Assembly (NCBI GenBank): GCA_021307315.1
Contig: JAJSPD010000102.1
Coordinates: forward strand, 62,001-126,000
Length of the DNA: 64,000 bases
Direction of reading: 5' to 3'
Source of the DNA: Bisporella sp. PMI_857
Taxonomy: Eukaryota > Ascomycota > Leotiomycetes > Helotiales > Helotiaceae
Position 1 is the first letter of the stretch. Every line of letters starts with the position of its first letter. Shown here one piece after another: positions 1-12,094 of this stretch. Under the pieces are notes generated by a model that saw only the letters and a list, made by a program, of their open reading frames with translations, had not been told where the DNA came from and did not search any database. A program made the position numbers and the translations under genes.

Positions 1-1153
1 CTTCGAAAAAGGAGTAGTAAATTCCGTATGTAAGTGAAGTATAGATATTGACGAAAGCGATGGCAGGGTCTTTTATTGTGATCTCCAAGGGCTTGACTAT
101 AGCGTTAAATATGACGACTGATGGCTTTATGTTCCTCTGATCGACCTCACTTTGGCTGAGGATGTGGTCATTCCCGGTTAGACGGCGGAGACGTTGTGCA
201 CGTCTGAGGAGTAGGTTAGGGGTGGAGGTTTCAGGTAAGCAGAGCATCATTAGCACCAGAACGGGAGCCGACATCCAGACAATTTCCCACAGCGACCAAC
301 GCCAACCCTTGGACATAACAGCAAAGCCTGATAAGAGGGGGCCTAATGCTGGCCCGCAGAATGCCGCAGCGACCCAAAATACCATTGCATAAGGAAGCTC
401 GCCATAGTTGTAGATGTCCTGAAGCGAGGCACCTCCATTGGCAAGACACGGGCTTCCGAAGAAGCCTTGAAGAAATCGCAATACCAGAAGCCCAGCGAAG
501 TTCTTGACTAAAGCGGTAGGGATCGATAGGACCACAAAAAGTGAGAATGTGAGGACGTATACGGGAGATCTGCCAACCCGTGGGATCTCACTCAGGGGAG
601 CAAGTACCATTGGACCAATGCCATAAGCCAGCACATACAAAGAGAGTGGGAGAGAAGCGCTGGCTGTGCTGACGCCAAATTTTTGAATGACTCCCTCTAC
701 ACTTGAAACGTAGATAGCAGACCCGCAATACACTACGAACGTATAGAGACAAATGATGAGAGTGATAAAGCTCCGTTTTCTGGCCGACCAGTTCTGGGGA
801 TTTGCTGGATCATCTGTTGTGTACCAATCAACGAGGATCATGCCGTCTGATGTCCTTTGAGGGACAAGCACCTTGGATATTGCTCCCTGAAGCTGGGCTT
901 CGCTTTGGATGCTAATCGGGCCCGAGATTGTTTGGCTGGAGTCGCCTGCTACCACCGATTCGGCCTCGTCACCTACGACTAGCGGCGTAGAAGTTGCAGA
1001 GCTTACTTGATTGGGATCTTTTTCATTGAATGCGCGGAGGTATGCTTGAGGTACGACGAAGTCAGGACGTTCTTCTGGATATTGAAGGATCTTGTTTTTA
1101 GTGAATAGTCGGATGACTTGGCCTAATGGCGATTCTCTTAGGAGGTCTGCCAT
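1..1153 (-). CDS. DHA1-type MFS multidrug transporter, 3' part cut by window edge
   Basis: Reading left from the ATG at 1153, an uninterrupted frame of about 384 codons reaches the window edge, so the C-terminal half is missing. The N-terminus has the MADLLRESPLGQVIRL start and DPANPQNWS motif typical of fungal DHA1 drug:H+ antiporters, then hydrophobic helices. A GPALGPLLSGF stretch resembles antiporter motif C, and LPETSTPNLLLRRAQRLR is the usual end of the first six-helix half, followed by the start of the central loop. Expected role: proton-coupled export of toxic or secondary compounds at the plasma membrane. No intron is seen in this part. The substrate cannot be told. The family call is firm; the full length is unknown. 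Confidence 0.9.
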   Translation of the reverse strand, partial: MADLLRESPLGQVIRLFTKNKILQYPEERPDFVVPQAYLRAFNEKDPNQVSSATSTPLVVGDEAESVVAGDSSQTISGPISIQSEAQLQGAISKVLVPQRTSDGMILVDWYTTDDPANPQNWSARKRSFITLIICLYTFVVYCGSAIYVSSVEGVIQKFGVSTASASLPLSLYVLAYGIGPMVLAPLSEIPRVGRSPVYVLTFSLFVVLSIPTALVKNFAGLLVLRFLQGFFGSPCLANGGASLQDIYNYGELPYAMVFWVAAAFCGPALGPLLSGFAVMSKGWRWSLWEIVWMSAPVLVLMMLCLPETSTPNLLLRRAQRLRRLTGNDHILSQSEVDQRNIKPSVVIFNAIVKPLEITIKDPAIAFVNIYTSLTYGIYYSFFE

Positions 1154-2910
1154 TATTGAATTCGAGAGATTGAAGGATATGAACTATGATAAAAGATATG
1201 GAACTTCAGGAGACCTGAAGCAGATGACTTGGATAAGGGGCCAGAGGCGCGAGTGGTTGGTGTGAATGTTTGAGGATGTAATGATATCGCACAGTGAAGC
1301 CTCCAGGCTGTCCTTTGGGCAGTATCAAGATAGGGAAATGGTATAAGAGGCAAAACTTTTGGGCAGAAGATGCTCATTATTTGTATCGAAGGCTTACCTA
1401 CAGATGTGGATATTAGTTTAGAGTAACTGCTCCTGGATATCCGGATTCGAGGTTCATCACTATGATTGGGGTTTAATGCTTGGCTTACCTCTCGAACCAA
1501 TGAGCGAGCTGATTTTGATCAACTTGAGTGGTGCTCCAAGTCCGGTCCTTACCATGAAAATTTCCTCACTGACCTTATTGCACAAGTGTGCAACCAAAAG
1601 CCCGAATGGAAATAAGCCAGAAATCCCCGAGATGGAACGTAATTATTCCTGGGTTGTACCTGACAGGGCTACCAAACACTGAGTGCTAATGCCTACGAAT
1701 TGTGGAGTCTTTGGCATGAGAGATCTCGGTGGTAGAAATAAGCTTCCGCCCGAGTCCGAGTCCGAAGCTGCCTCTATCTCAACCAAGCCTACGACAAATC
1801 TCCGGTCCGCGTCCGAAAGTGCCTAATCTATAGATGGTTTGATCGGATTTTCTACAAAAGGGAAGGGTCTACCAACTGTCAACTAAGCACACTACACTAA
1901 TTGTGTGTACGATCTATGTTGACACGGTCTGACAGACATTTTGGCAGTTGCCGACAAGTCAGATGTTCAAGCAGGATCCATAAGATTCTATTCAGAAACT
2001 CTTCCTCAGCTTATAAAATCTTGCGTTTAATCTATGCTTTCAGCCTCGGTACCTCATAACCTAACTTGATTATAATCATGCCTTTCGTACATCTTTGCAA
2101 ACAACATATCCGCTGAAACTTTATTGTCCTCAGACTCTTCTTTGACATGGTACTAAAATACTAAAGATTCTGAAGACTTCACCTCTTGCTTGGCAATAAA
2201 CTTTTAATTGAACCTATTTGACAAAGCGAATTCTCGATAACTTAGGCAATCTTTGAAGTTGCCCTCGAGGACTTTAAACATTGGAATCCTTTCGACAAAC
2301 CACCTGTATCACGGATTGTTAACTCTCACCTTAATCATAAGTCATAGCCCCATCAAAGCAGAGCACAAAGATATTCACCGAATGGCACATGTTGAAGTCG
2401 CATTGGGAAACCTTGCAATGCCGGAGGAAATTGCAGCCGCAAGTCGGTACTTTTCTTCCCTACGAGAGTCCGACGAGGATGAAATCTAAAACATCGTTTT
2501 CAAAAAGCACGCTAAACGAAACAACAAGAACAGAGTCTGGGCAGAACTCTGCTTGTATAGAATCTTAAGTCAAACATCCTTCACGCGTGGCTAAGCACCG
2601 GACATCGCAACACTGGATGAGCCCTGCGGTGCTGTCGAAAATTGGGTGTATTTAACTGTAGAGGGTCCCCTCCCATCGTAGTTGCGGCATGAGGGTATCG
2701 AAACGGTGAAGTCCCAGAGAGGACCTGCTGCAAAAGTCTCTCGAGTTTTCATGGATGTTCATCAGAGCCGGTGACTATTGAGCAATGGACCACTAAAGAC
2801 ATGAACAGCATGGGACTAAGTATCTATCGAGCTGAAGATTCAAACAGGGGAAGAGGAGAGCCTCAATAATCTGGTACGGTGGCATTTTAGAGAGGATTAG
2901 ACGGAAGGGT
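1154..2910. other. Intergenic, 5' region of the MFS gene
   Basis: No gene can be supported. It presumably holds the promoter of the leftward MFS gene. A short rightward open stretch at 2253-2489 ends in an acidic tail (SLRESDEDEI) and could belong to the decayed gene just downstream, but it has no recognisable domain. Confidence 0.4.
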
Positions 2911-3711
2911 ATGCTCATAATTGCACTAAAGCTTCAAGCTACCAAAAGACCCAGATACGAAGCCAACCGAATCCCCAATCCCACTTTGAACATTGCCGAT
3001 GGCGACGCTGAGGTCTTGTACGATGCAAATCCACCTCCGGTTGATCCGTCTAGGCCTGGAACGCTGCCAAAATTATCGGGCCGTGGTGTGAGAGAAACCC
3101 CTGTTCAATTCATGGACTAAGACAGTGCAATACAAGCACGAAAGCCCCAGGATATGTCAAAGAGTGACCGAAACATAACTCCTACATTGTTGGCGGACTC
3201 CACCGCTCCAAAACCTTCTCGAAGCCTGCCCAGCGATGTCCGCATGGAGACAGCACAGGTGACTGACACCACCCTTGAAGCGGAGATCTCGAGAGAATCA
3301 CCACTCTCCAAGTCTCCCTCCTTCAAAAATTCAACAATGCCGAGATGAGCTTGAACACAACCTAGAGAGCCCTCAACTAGAAAGTTAAAGCTATCAACGC
3401 TGCAGCTCACCAGCTACCTCAGCCAGAAAAGTCTTTTGCAAGTTCACCGGCAAGGTGTGTACCATGAGTTGATGTCAAACATCAACCAGATTAAAAGTAA
3501 TACTGGTTCTAGCCAACGTCAATCTCTAATTCTTTAACTCTAAGCCGAATGCCTGTCTCAAATTCTCCCCTTCCCTCGTGGCTGATGGAAGGCGGAAAAG
3601 GAGTTGGATGAAACTGCGATGGAGTGCAAAAGACTGCTGACGGAGTACGAAAATTTGTTGACAAACCTAGATGTTCTGAAGAGGGCGTCAAAAACGACTG
3701 AGGGTGATTGA
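2911..3711 (+). pseudogene. Decayed coiled-coil protein gene
   Basis: Protein-like sequence continues rightward but is broken several times. From 2911 a Pro-rich segment reaches a TAA at 3118, and the same frame then continues as a Ser/Thr/Pro-rich segment to about 3348. The coding signal then shifts frame (QQCRDELEHNLESPQLES near 3330-3385, then LTSYLSQKSLLQVHRQ near 3405-3455). The last piece, about 3598-3711, reads KELDETAMECKRLLTEYENL and is clearly heptad-like, ending at a TGA. The combination of amphipathic segments in different frames suggests a gene damaged by indels and stops. Undetected introns could explain some of the breaks. No family was recognised. Confidence 0.4.
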
Positions 3712-4572
3712 TTATGTTGGTTTGAGTGGAAATGGTTTTAGTTCGTTGCTTGGGCTTAGTCTGCGGTGGCGTTCTTCATTTGGGGCCTATCATGGACTGC
3801 TCAGATACCCATTTTCTGCTGGCACTGCCGGAAGATGAGTGTTGTATAAAATTGATGTCATCTAAGATGCAATCCCAAGAACTGGGCAAACTTGCTCTAT
3901 AATTCTCGTGAACTATAACGAATCCCTGGGCCACCTCTATTTTATTCTGTATCTCACAAATGTTCAAGTCTCAAGTAATTAAATACGGAGAAGTTATCAA
4001 GTTGATGACCTCAAAGGATCTGCTGATCCTTTCCTAGCATTAACCAGGCTCCCTTCACCCCTTGAAAAAGTATTTACAATCTGTCGGAGTTATTTCATCC
4101 GAGCATCTAGCGCCTCGGTGTTAATTAGATTGCCAGGTATTGAAGTGAGAAACCTTGATTGAATGCAAAGGATACCAAACGGGTGTTATACACAATCTAG
4201 AACGAGACCAAGCCTATTTCATACGATGAGTCATGTAACTAGTCACATGGCTCATCTGTACTTCAAACCAAGCTAGTCCGACATCTCGGACTAGTGTGAT
4301 AACGCCAAGCTCCCGAGTAAAGCTTTAGGAGCAACATCGAGTTAGAGCATTGTCTGACAAATAATAATAATAATAATAAGCTTTGTACAGTTTATTACAA
4401 ATATTACAAATGGACTTTAATCCTAACTCCATGAAGTGGCAAACCCTAATTCAAACTCTCGGAGTGCTGCTGAACAAGCCAAAAATTTGATAAGCATCAA
4501 ATTCAATTGGAACACGTGACTTCATGAATATTCTATTAAGACCGTGTGGGAAAGAAGCAGTGTCGTTCCCTC
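3712..4572. other. Intergenic upstream of the SDR gene
   Basis: No coding signal. It contains a short trinucleotide microsatellite at 4360-4379 and the promoter of the dehydrogenase gene. Confidence 0.5.
4360..4379. repeat. (AAT)n microsatellite
   Basis: About six perfect copies of a trinucleotide AAT unit. Confidence 0.8.
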
Positions 4573-4578
4573 TATATA
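4573..4578 (+). promoter_or_regulatory. TATA box of SDR gene
   Basis: TATATA lies 54 nt upstream of the dehydrogenase start codon, followed by an A-rich leader. Confidence 0.5.
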
Positions 4579-4631
4579 GATGTAATATATTCCAGACCAC
4601 AATGCTCTTGTTGTGAGAAATATTGAAAATA

Positions 4632-5505
4632 ATGGCGTCCTACCTCATCACCGGCTGCTCTCGTGGTCTAGGCCTTGCGATGGCAACTCACCTAGCTACC
4701 TTGCCCTCTGAAATCGGCACTATTTTCGCAACAGCGCGCAAAGAAACAGCCGCCCTTACCGAATTAGCGCAGAAGTCATCTGGACGAGTAGTCTTCATTC
4801 AGCTCGATGCTGCCGATGAAACTAGTATTAGGAATGCTATAATTGCGGTCGAGAAGGCGTTAGGTGGAAAAGGATTGGACGTGTTGATCAATAATGCAGG
4901 GAAGATGGGCTTTTCTCCTGAAGGAATCACTTCGATGTACTCCTATTTTGAGCTGCTTTTGTAGCAAAGCTAATTTTAGGATTGAGGAACGATCTCGACT
5001 CCCACTTCACCACCAACGTCATAAGTGTGCACCTCGTCACCCGCACTTTCCTTCCTCTCCTCCAGAAAGGAAGCCTCAAGAAGGTCGCAAACATGTCGGT
5101 CTTACGCTCCTTCACAGAGTTACTTGGCACTTATATGTCTCAGATCAACAACACTTGGTTCAATTACCTTGGCTGCGCACTTCGACTTTTCTCCATCTCC
5201 GGCATATAAAGTCTCCAAAGCAGCACTAAATATGCTTACTATCCAATACGCTCTTGCATATAAGAAGGAGGAATTTACGATCTTTTCTATCAGTCCGGGT
5301 GTATGTCTCATTTCTCTCCCCGACAAAACAAAGGCTCTATACTAACGCAAATTTATAGTGGGTACGTACCGAATTAGGTGGCCCAGCCGCAGACCTGTCC
5401 GTTGAAGAAGGTGCTATTGCGACTTTGGGGAAGATTCTAGCCGCTGGAAAAGAAGATAATGGAGCTTTTATGAATATTCGTGTTAAGGGGTGGGAGAACC
5501 TGTAA
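4632..5505 (+). CDS. Short-chain dehydrogenase/reductase (classical SDR, C-factor/sniffer-like)
   Basis: Four exons (4632-4936, 4987-5094, 5144-5300, 5359-5505) give a 238-residue protein, a normal classical SDR length. Residues 7-14 TGCSRGLG are the NAD(P)-binding TGxxxGxG turn. NNAG, the catalytic Ser in NISTTLGS and the YKVSK active-site Tyr-Lys follow in order, then ISPGWVRTELGG. Splicing is supported by the family motifs being rebuilt exactly across each junction and by branch sites (GCTAAT, ACTAAC). The ATG at 4632 has a better context than the one at 4623. The closest type is the small C-factor/sniffer group of fungal NADPH-dependent carbonyl reductases. The substrate is unknown. No co-directional partner lies nearby. 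Confidence 0.9.
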
Positions 5506-7328
5506 GGTGCTGGAGTAGTGTGGCACGAATCAACTCATATATTGAACAAAGACTAATCTCTACCCTCTCTACTACGTCCCGAGCCCCCTACTTATACCCT
5601 CCGAACCCCTGGCGGCTCCCTTCGTGCCCATACATGCCAAGTCTCAGTGCCTTTACCGAGCCCCCTTCATTGCCCCTCAGCACGTGACATCCTGGCGCCT
5701 GACAGAACCCTACTGAAGGAAAGAATTTGTATGATGGTGCCAACTACCCGTGGTAGGCTCAGACTCTGTTTATATGGCATATCATGAGAGGATATGCAAA
5801 GGAGGTCAGGACGATGATAAGTCGTATGATACATAGCAAATATGTAGACAGTAATTGAACATATTTTCCTTTGGATTGTCCTATTGGTCTCAAACACAGT
5901 CTCAATCACTTCTGAGTTATTTTAACGAGTCCTCTAAGCCGATGCACTGGTTCGGATGCGCTGGCCATCACCCGTTTTGGGATAGTCCAAGTTCAAGAAG
6001 CTATCTTGTGATTATCCAGTTTGGGTTACTAGAGACACAAAATAAATTGTCTTCAAAGAGGCAGCAGGTCTCTCTCTTTGCCACTTGTATGCTTTACTGC
6101 GCTTCTGGTAATATTGATCTACCAGCACCCAAGCCAAGGCCACTAATATCTCAATGATCTGCTGCTGTTTGTGGATTGTCGCAGTTGTAAAATTTGCCCA
6201 TCAATTTGGAGTTGCAAGTCCTCTGGGCGACCACCACAAACAGCGCTCCCAAGCTCGGTGCCTTGTTGAATTCTGGTATTGTATAATTGATTGATTGATT
6301 AATTCATAAACTGTCCCAGCCGCCTTAAGGGGGCTATGCAACATATAGCTGTAAATTTCGATGTTTCCGCTTTTCGCTTTTGAAGAGTAAGCCGTGCGTT
6401 TTCACTGCTTTTTTCCCTACTGCTACTGTGCAATCGGGCCTTTGCTAATAGTTCCAATAGCTATGTACAGCTAATGTCACAAATCCAAATATTGGGACTG
6501 GTAGGGCGGCAAATAGAAAGGTTCTGCTCGAGAATACTAAACTAAAGAGTAAAGGTGTTTTAGAGTATCAAGGTATTTTGTACTAACTTTGTGGATCACG
6601 TGTATATTACTAAGTGTGTACATAGCACGTGATATATACCTCATGTCTCTCTGCCCCTGGTATCTGCATTCAGTCCTTTGTATTCAGTCTCTGTCTCCTA
6701 CCCGTCGTCACAACTTCCGATCCGGACATTCTTCGATAAGAAACAAATTTGGTCCCTGTCTGATCTTAATTATAGTGACAGGAGAAGAAGCCGAATCGGG
6801 TTCCGCAATATTTCAAGTGTGTCGGAATACCTACCACGTCGCAAAAAGCGTAGTAGCTGTGACTACGCTCTTGCTGGTGTGGTTCTGGTATCTGTTGATT
6901 AATTCTAAGTTACGGTCTATTGCTAGGTAAATATAAGTGATAGGAGCCCACAATTCTTGCGATCCGATGGATCGCGTGAAACTATGTACATTCATTTCAA
7001 CAGAGTGATTTACTGATAAATAAAAAGTTGTGCTTAAAGTCCATCTTAGTTTTGAGTAGTTAATTTTACTGATAAAGTAGTTGTGTTTGATTATTTCTCG
7101 AATGATCCGTTCAGGAAATCGCAGTCAGCTGCATTCGAGACTCTTAACTTGTTTAAGCTTCGATTCCTTTGCTTGCGGCCATTTTCTTCAGCCCAAGCAT
7201 ATTTCTTCTTGCGAAACTGGGCGTATCGCATACAGTAAGAAGTGAAATCGGTTTCACACTTAAACACTCTATCATTTGACTTTTAGACTTGCTAGCTCCA
7301 GCGTGAGAAATGGTAGGGATCACAGGAA
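5506..7328. other. Long intergenic region
   Basis: No gene supported. Short open stretches on both strands lack domain features. A brief TTGA tetranucleotide run lies near 6286-6304. Confidence 0.5.
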
Positions 7329-7500
7329 TGACAGAAATGCTGCGTAGAAAGGAGATCCCTCTAGTGAAACAAGGTATTTTGGAGGACGTGAGGGTTATAA
7401 TAGTGGTTGTATTGCATGAAGGTCCCAGAGCAAGAGCCAAATACAGGGAAGCCTTAAAGGCGTAGTTTTGCCCCACTTTGATCCCGTAATAATGCCGTTA
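7329..7500. repeat. Dispersed repeat, copy 1
   Basis: About 170 bp match, in the same orientation and with many substitutions, the segment at 12575-12746. Shared blocks include GTTGTATTGCATGAAGGTCC versus GTTATATTGCATGAAGGTCC and the TTTGATCCCGT end. Probably fragments of one mobile element family; termini are not clear. Confidence 0.65.
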
Positions 7501-9100
7501 CTTGCTGCATGCAGACGTTTACCCCTGCGTTAACGCTATCACGCGCTGTGGGGAAGTCAGTAGCTAAAAGTGGCTACCTAAAATGTGGCTGACATCATGG
7601 CGACTGGCCGAAAATCGGCGCATTTATTTTGTGTGTTCCTTCAATCTATTGTAACCATTCTGGAATTGAAGACAATGAATCCAAAGTCGCCTCATTGGGG
7701 ACGATCCTTGAGAACATTTATCGAGTTTGGCATGAAAATTCATACACCGTATATAATAGCGACGACGGCTTCGAGTTTTAATAACCATTACTACATGGCT
7801 TACAGCCACTGGCTGAATGCCCAGAAAGTGAACACACACTTGAACAGGAAAGATCGGTTTCATGAAGGAAGCTCCTTTATCTCAGTCTTTGATAACTAAG
7901 ATTTGTGTATTTGATGTCGTTCAAGAGAGGCAGGCATTCTAACATCATTATCAGCAGAAGCTCTGAAACAGGCTCAACACCACCTAGATCATGATGATAA
8001 GAAGGTACTAATAGCGCGAATATCGCCGCGAGCACTGGTGTTGAGTCGTCTAGAAATTGAGTCCAGAGAGGGGACAGTATATCTCCCTGTCCGGATGGAT
8101 AGGAAAAGCACCATTTTTTGTTTCTACACTGGATTTGCGTCGCTACTTACATACTGATTCTACAATTTGTCAGCATTCCAAATGACTAGCGTTAAATTAC
8201 GTACCGAGAAAGTACATTGTGAAAATCCAACCTCAATCACAGTAGCAGACTAGTGAAGATCGTACATAACAAGCTTTTGAGGTGGAGTCGTGCAGCTAGG
8301 TGTTACTGCGAGAGCAATTCCTGTGGGAAGACACTGACTGCGATTGAGTAGATCTGTTACATAGTTACAAAGATGTTACTGTATGAATCCTCGATCGTGG
8401 GAGGAAATATTTTGTCTTTTCTTCATAAACTTTATTCCCATTTCGAATATCTCTTTAATAGCAAATATAGTCTTAAGTTTAAAGTATAATGTATATCTAC
8501 TCACTTTAAAGTAGAATTCGAAGTCGACTTCCGCCGAACACTCAACATTTGCCCACATGTTAGCTAAATGACACACAATTGCTTCCCCCACTGTAAGGCA
8601 CTGCACTGTTAATTGGTGCCTAAGGATTTTAACTATTATCAGTAGACATCAACACACTGGCACTGTTCGTCACATGGGATATTTGAACTTCTGCCTAGGG
8701 ATTGATTCCAGCCGTGAAGCATTCTAGAATCTGGCTCTAAATTACACCCTCCTTTAATGCTTTCCTTAAAATGCTAGTTCTGCCCCCACTAGCATTGCCG
8801 TACTGTAATACCTCAGTACTGTAACACCCTCGACACAGTGCATAGGTTTCATTGGCAAGTTCATCGTCTGCGAAGATGGCGTTTCTAACCACCTAACTAT
8901 AATGACACAGGATTGGGCGGCCAGTCTGCCAAGCACCGAACAGCGGGAAACCTCCTTTCCATCTGTAGTACACAATGCTCGATATGGAGCCCTAACGACG
9001 CCGTAGTCCCTCAAGAATAAACGGCATGAAATACGACCCAAGAAATTAGTTCTCATGGACTTGGTGCAAAAGCAAATACCCATGGGCCTCAGCCAATATG
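7501..9100. other. Intergenic region
   Basis: A 104-codon open stretch at 7585-7899 (+) shows no signal peptide, domain or codon pattern that I would trust. Nothing else was recognised. The last part is presumably the terminator region of the secreted-protein gene to its right. Confidence 0.45.
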
Positions 9101-9979
9101 TCAAAACAGGATTGGTAAAATCAGAACTGACACCGGCAATGTCAAAAGCAGCAATCCCTGAGAAGCCAAAGCCCCAAGACCACCGACTCCACCCTTCGAT
9201 GTGGGACTTGTCGTTGCGACTGAGGTGCTTCCCATGCCACCCGTCTGCTCACCAGGAGGATACGCCCCTCCTGTGATCGGACACCCTCCATCAGACACAG
9301 ACCTAGTGCTAGTACTAGTACACAAATATCTACGCGGATCTACGCATTGCTCCAGATAGGAGGCCTCATCTCGTGTGGGTAGCAGGCCGAGGATAGCTCC
9401 TTCCTTGAGGTAGACGTCGCATCTCGTTGTAGTCACGGGCTGCCCGCCTAGGTTCGTACTCAAGGTATACACATAAGTCGTGACAAAGATAGCAACAGCA
9501 GACTCCGTTGCCTGTTGTGAGAGGTCGGTGCTTGGTAATTGACCGAGATTATTGAGAAGAACGGTTTGGGACGTCGTATAGAGGAAGCTAGTCTTTGTGC
9601 AGGAGCTCGGAGCGCTAACGACGACTGGCGCGTAGTACGACGTATCAATACTCGGGCCTAGGTTTGTGGTTGAGGTTGAGGAGCAGCGTCCATCGATGGG
9701 GCGGCAGGCAGATGCGTTGGGAGGCAAGAAGAGCTCGGTAACAGTTATTGGGTAGGTTGTCTCTGAACCAAACATATAATAGCGGTAACTGAAGAGAGTT
9801 GTGCTTGTTCCTGTGCTTGTAGGGGTGACGGGTCCCGTTGGGATGACTGGTATGTTATAAGTAGAGCTACTGCCACCGACATATCCCACCACTGAAGTTC
9901 GGTAATAGCCTGTATATGTCCAGCCGGCTACAGGGCTAATACAAGTCAAGAAAAGAGGTAGAAACAAAAGATTTGCCAT
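9101..9979 (-). CDS. Secreted, probably GPI-anchored Ser/Thr-rich protein
   Basis: A single-exon frame of 292 codons starts at the ATG at 9979. An upstream extension to 10039 exists, but this start places a clear signal peptide (MANLLFLPLFLTCISPVAG) at the N-terminus. The mature part is rich in Ser, Thr, Tyr and paired Cys, with a Gly/Ser/Thr linker near the end and a hydrophobic C-terminal tail (GLLLLTLPVSVLILPILF) like a GPI-attachment signal. Likely a cell-surface protein. No enzymatic motif is visible and I do not recognise the family. Confidence 0.7.
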   Translation of the reverse strand: MANLLFLPLFLTCISPVAGWTYTGYYRTSVVGYVGGSSSTYNIPVIPTGPVTPTSTGTSTTLFSYRYYMFGSETTYPITVTELFLPPNASACRPIDGRCSSTSTTNLGPSIDTSYYAPVVVSAPSSCTKTSFLYTTSQTVLLNNLGQLPSTDLSQQATESAVAIFVTTYVYTLSTNLGGQPVTTTRCDVYLKEGAILGLLPTRDEASYLEQCVDPRRYLCTSTSTRSVSDGGCPITGGAYPPGEQTGGMGSTSVATTSPTSKGGVGGLGALASQGLLLLTLPVSVLILPILF

Positions 9980-11029
9980 TATGCTTCGTTGAGTTACAAA
10001 CTGGAAATGTTCGAAGGATGTGTAGGTGAGTACGTCCAAATGAAAAGTACCTTTGATCTATATTTATTGAATATGATTGTACGCCATCTTCATTTTAGTA
10101 AAACATTCCGGGGGTATCTCGGGAAAGGCACAGGGAAACAAACCAATTATTCCTTTTATACCAGTGAATTCGGCCGTCCTACTTTACTCTCCCCCACCCC
10201 CACCCAAAATAAACGTACAGTCTCGTACTTTGTACATGGCCAAAATATGTGCTTCTTTTGTCTGTGTAGCTTTTAGATATTTCTATGAAACAACGGTCTT
10301 GTAGTGAATCATCTTCCAATTTCGCAGTTATTCTTCCCCTAATAGGTAAGACTGTTGATAACTCATACAGACTGAAATAGTACGTTATCTTGGCCATGTA
10401 TAAACTAATTCCAGGTTTAAAAATAGAACAGTGGGTAGGATAACAACGCTGTGATCTAGGTACTGTGTCCAAGCCGGGCCCAAAAGCCCTCTCACCCTCA
10501 ACCTCTACTTCGGCCCCCCAGTCCCCAGTCAAAGCCGCGACGTATAACTGCTCTGCTCTCCACCTGCGTTACTTAAGCATGCCAATTCTCAGTTCCACGG
10601 GCGGCAAATGCTTCACTTTCTGGGTAATGCCGACTTCCGCTCGCTACTGCCATCTCGTTTCATCCCCCTAGGATCATGTTGCAAAGGGCGGTGGGGAATG
10701 CATAGCAAGTAGAAGTATTGATATTGATCCGGTCGTATTTTTTTTAGATCGTGTTTGGCCATATTTATATATATATCGTTTAAATTGCATTTGCCGCGTC
10801 TCGCTTTCGTCGGTTCTGACATTGCACGAGCTGACAAAGTTGTCATGGGATGACGGATATTCAATCCAAACAATAGACACGTAATAGGGGAGGGGATCCT
10901 TTTCCTTTAGGCATTTGATTAATTCGGGCCAACACCGCCAGCACAATCGCTAATTCGAATCAAAAACTATGTTCCAAAATCCTTAGCCACGCCAATTGAA
11001 ACTCACTATACATCCAACCATCAACGAAA
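9980..11029. other. Intergenic region
   Basis: Small open stretches only, with no supportable gene. It should hold promoters for the leftward secreted-protein gene and the rightward broken ORF at 11030. Confidence 0.45.
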
Positions 11030-11687
11030 ATGGCAGCCGGCAGCCCAGAATACATGACCAGCATCACCAAAACACTCCTACAAAACACGAAACACCAAGG
11101 CGTTCCAGTAACCGAAATAACGGGTTTCAAACTCCGCTCCCCAGCGACCTCACTCAGAACCACAGCATTCAAAGAGCCAAGATCTTCGCTAACGCCAACA
11201 GAGGCAAGGGCTACGCAAGATCCGCATAGGGATTCTCGCTTAATAGCCCATTTAACGCTAATCTGGATGATCGACTTGGAGAAGATAGAAAGCCATTGGG
11301 ATTTCTGGCAGACGGACGATTTTATCCCCGTCATGGCAGGGGTTAACAACCTTTTTTGTGGACGGTAGGCTGCTCGTGAGGCATTATCGCTTTGAACTAG
11401 CCGGGATGCTGGGGTGCGATTTTATGAGGGTTTTGGTGTGGGGTGATCAGAAATTTCAGGGGAAGGCAAGTATCGTTATATGGGAGAAGGGGTTGGGGGG
11501 TTCGACGGAGGAGAGAAAGGGTGCTTTCGCGATTGATATTAACGAAGAGACTTAGTTCTGTACGCTGTTTGGGTATGGGAGTCAAGAAGCGGCGAGGGTG
11601 GGTAATGCCGTTGCTGTTGATGGTGCGGAGAATCATCTTACGAACTTGGAGTTTTTTGTTCCTGGGGAATCCGAATACATCTGCTGA
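11030..11687 (+). pseudogene. Broken hypothetical ORF (homopolymer frameshift plus in-frame TAG)
   Basis: From the ATG at 11030, 112 codons run to a TAG at 11366, but the protein-like reading moves to another frame at a run of six T near 11350. One T fewer would join NNLF to VDGRLLVRHYRFELAGMLG. That frame continues to a TAG at 11553-11555 and beyond it stays open (TLFGYGSQEAARVGNAVAVD) until 11687. It is either a young pseudogene, a gene with small introns I could not place, or one with a homopolymer sequencing error. No domain was recognised. Confidence 0.4.
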
Positions 11688-12094
11688 TTATTAGTGACTT
11701 AGTTGCATTTGTTGTATTTTGCTTTTCAAGGCTTTAGGTTATCCGAATGGTACCAAATTTATATCCTCATTATGCGAAACCAGATAGAACTTCGAAGTAC
11801 TATAATACCTTTGGCGAAAAAAAATTAAAAGCGGTGGGGAAAGGTAAAAAGGATTGCGCATTTAAGAGCAGCGCTCCAAAGTTTCTTCTACAAAACCGCA
11901 GTTCCAAACAGGATTCTCACCACATATCAAGTCTCTTCTTTCATTCGATATCCCACCCAACGTCATCATTCCTTAAATACAGTGTCATCATCTCAAAATC
12001 GCTCAATGTCTCATCAATCGTCCCGCCGCTCCCAAGGAACCCCAAGGGTCGTCATCCACATCTTGTATTCAAGAAATGGGGCAACTATCCGAAA
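11688..12094. other. Intergenic region
   Basis: CT-rich, promoter-like sequence on the + strand. An ATG at 12006 opens a 30-codon frame ending at a GTAAGT donor, but no downstream exon extends it, so no gene is called. Confidence 0.35.

Noticed and set aside
7585..7899. Rightward 104-codon ORF as a gene
   Set aside because: No recognisable domain or signal peptide and mixed composition; length is compatible with chance.
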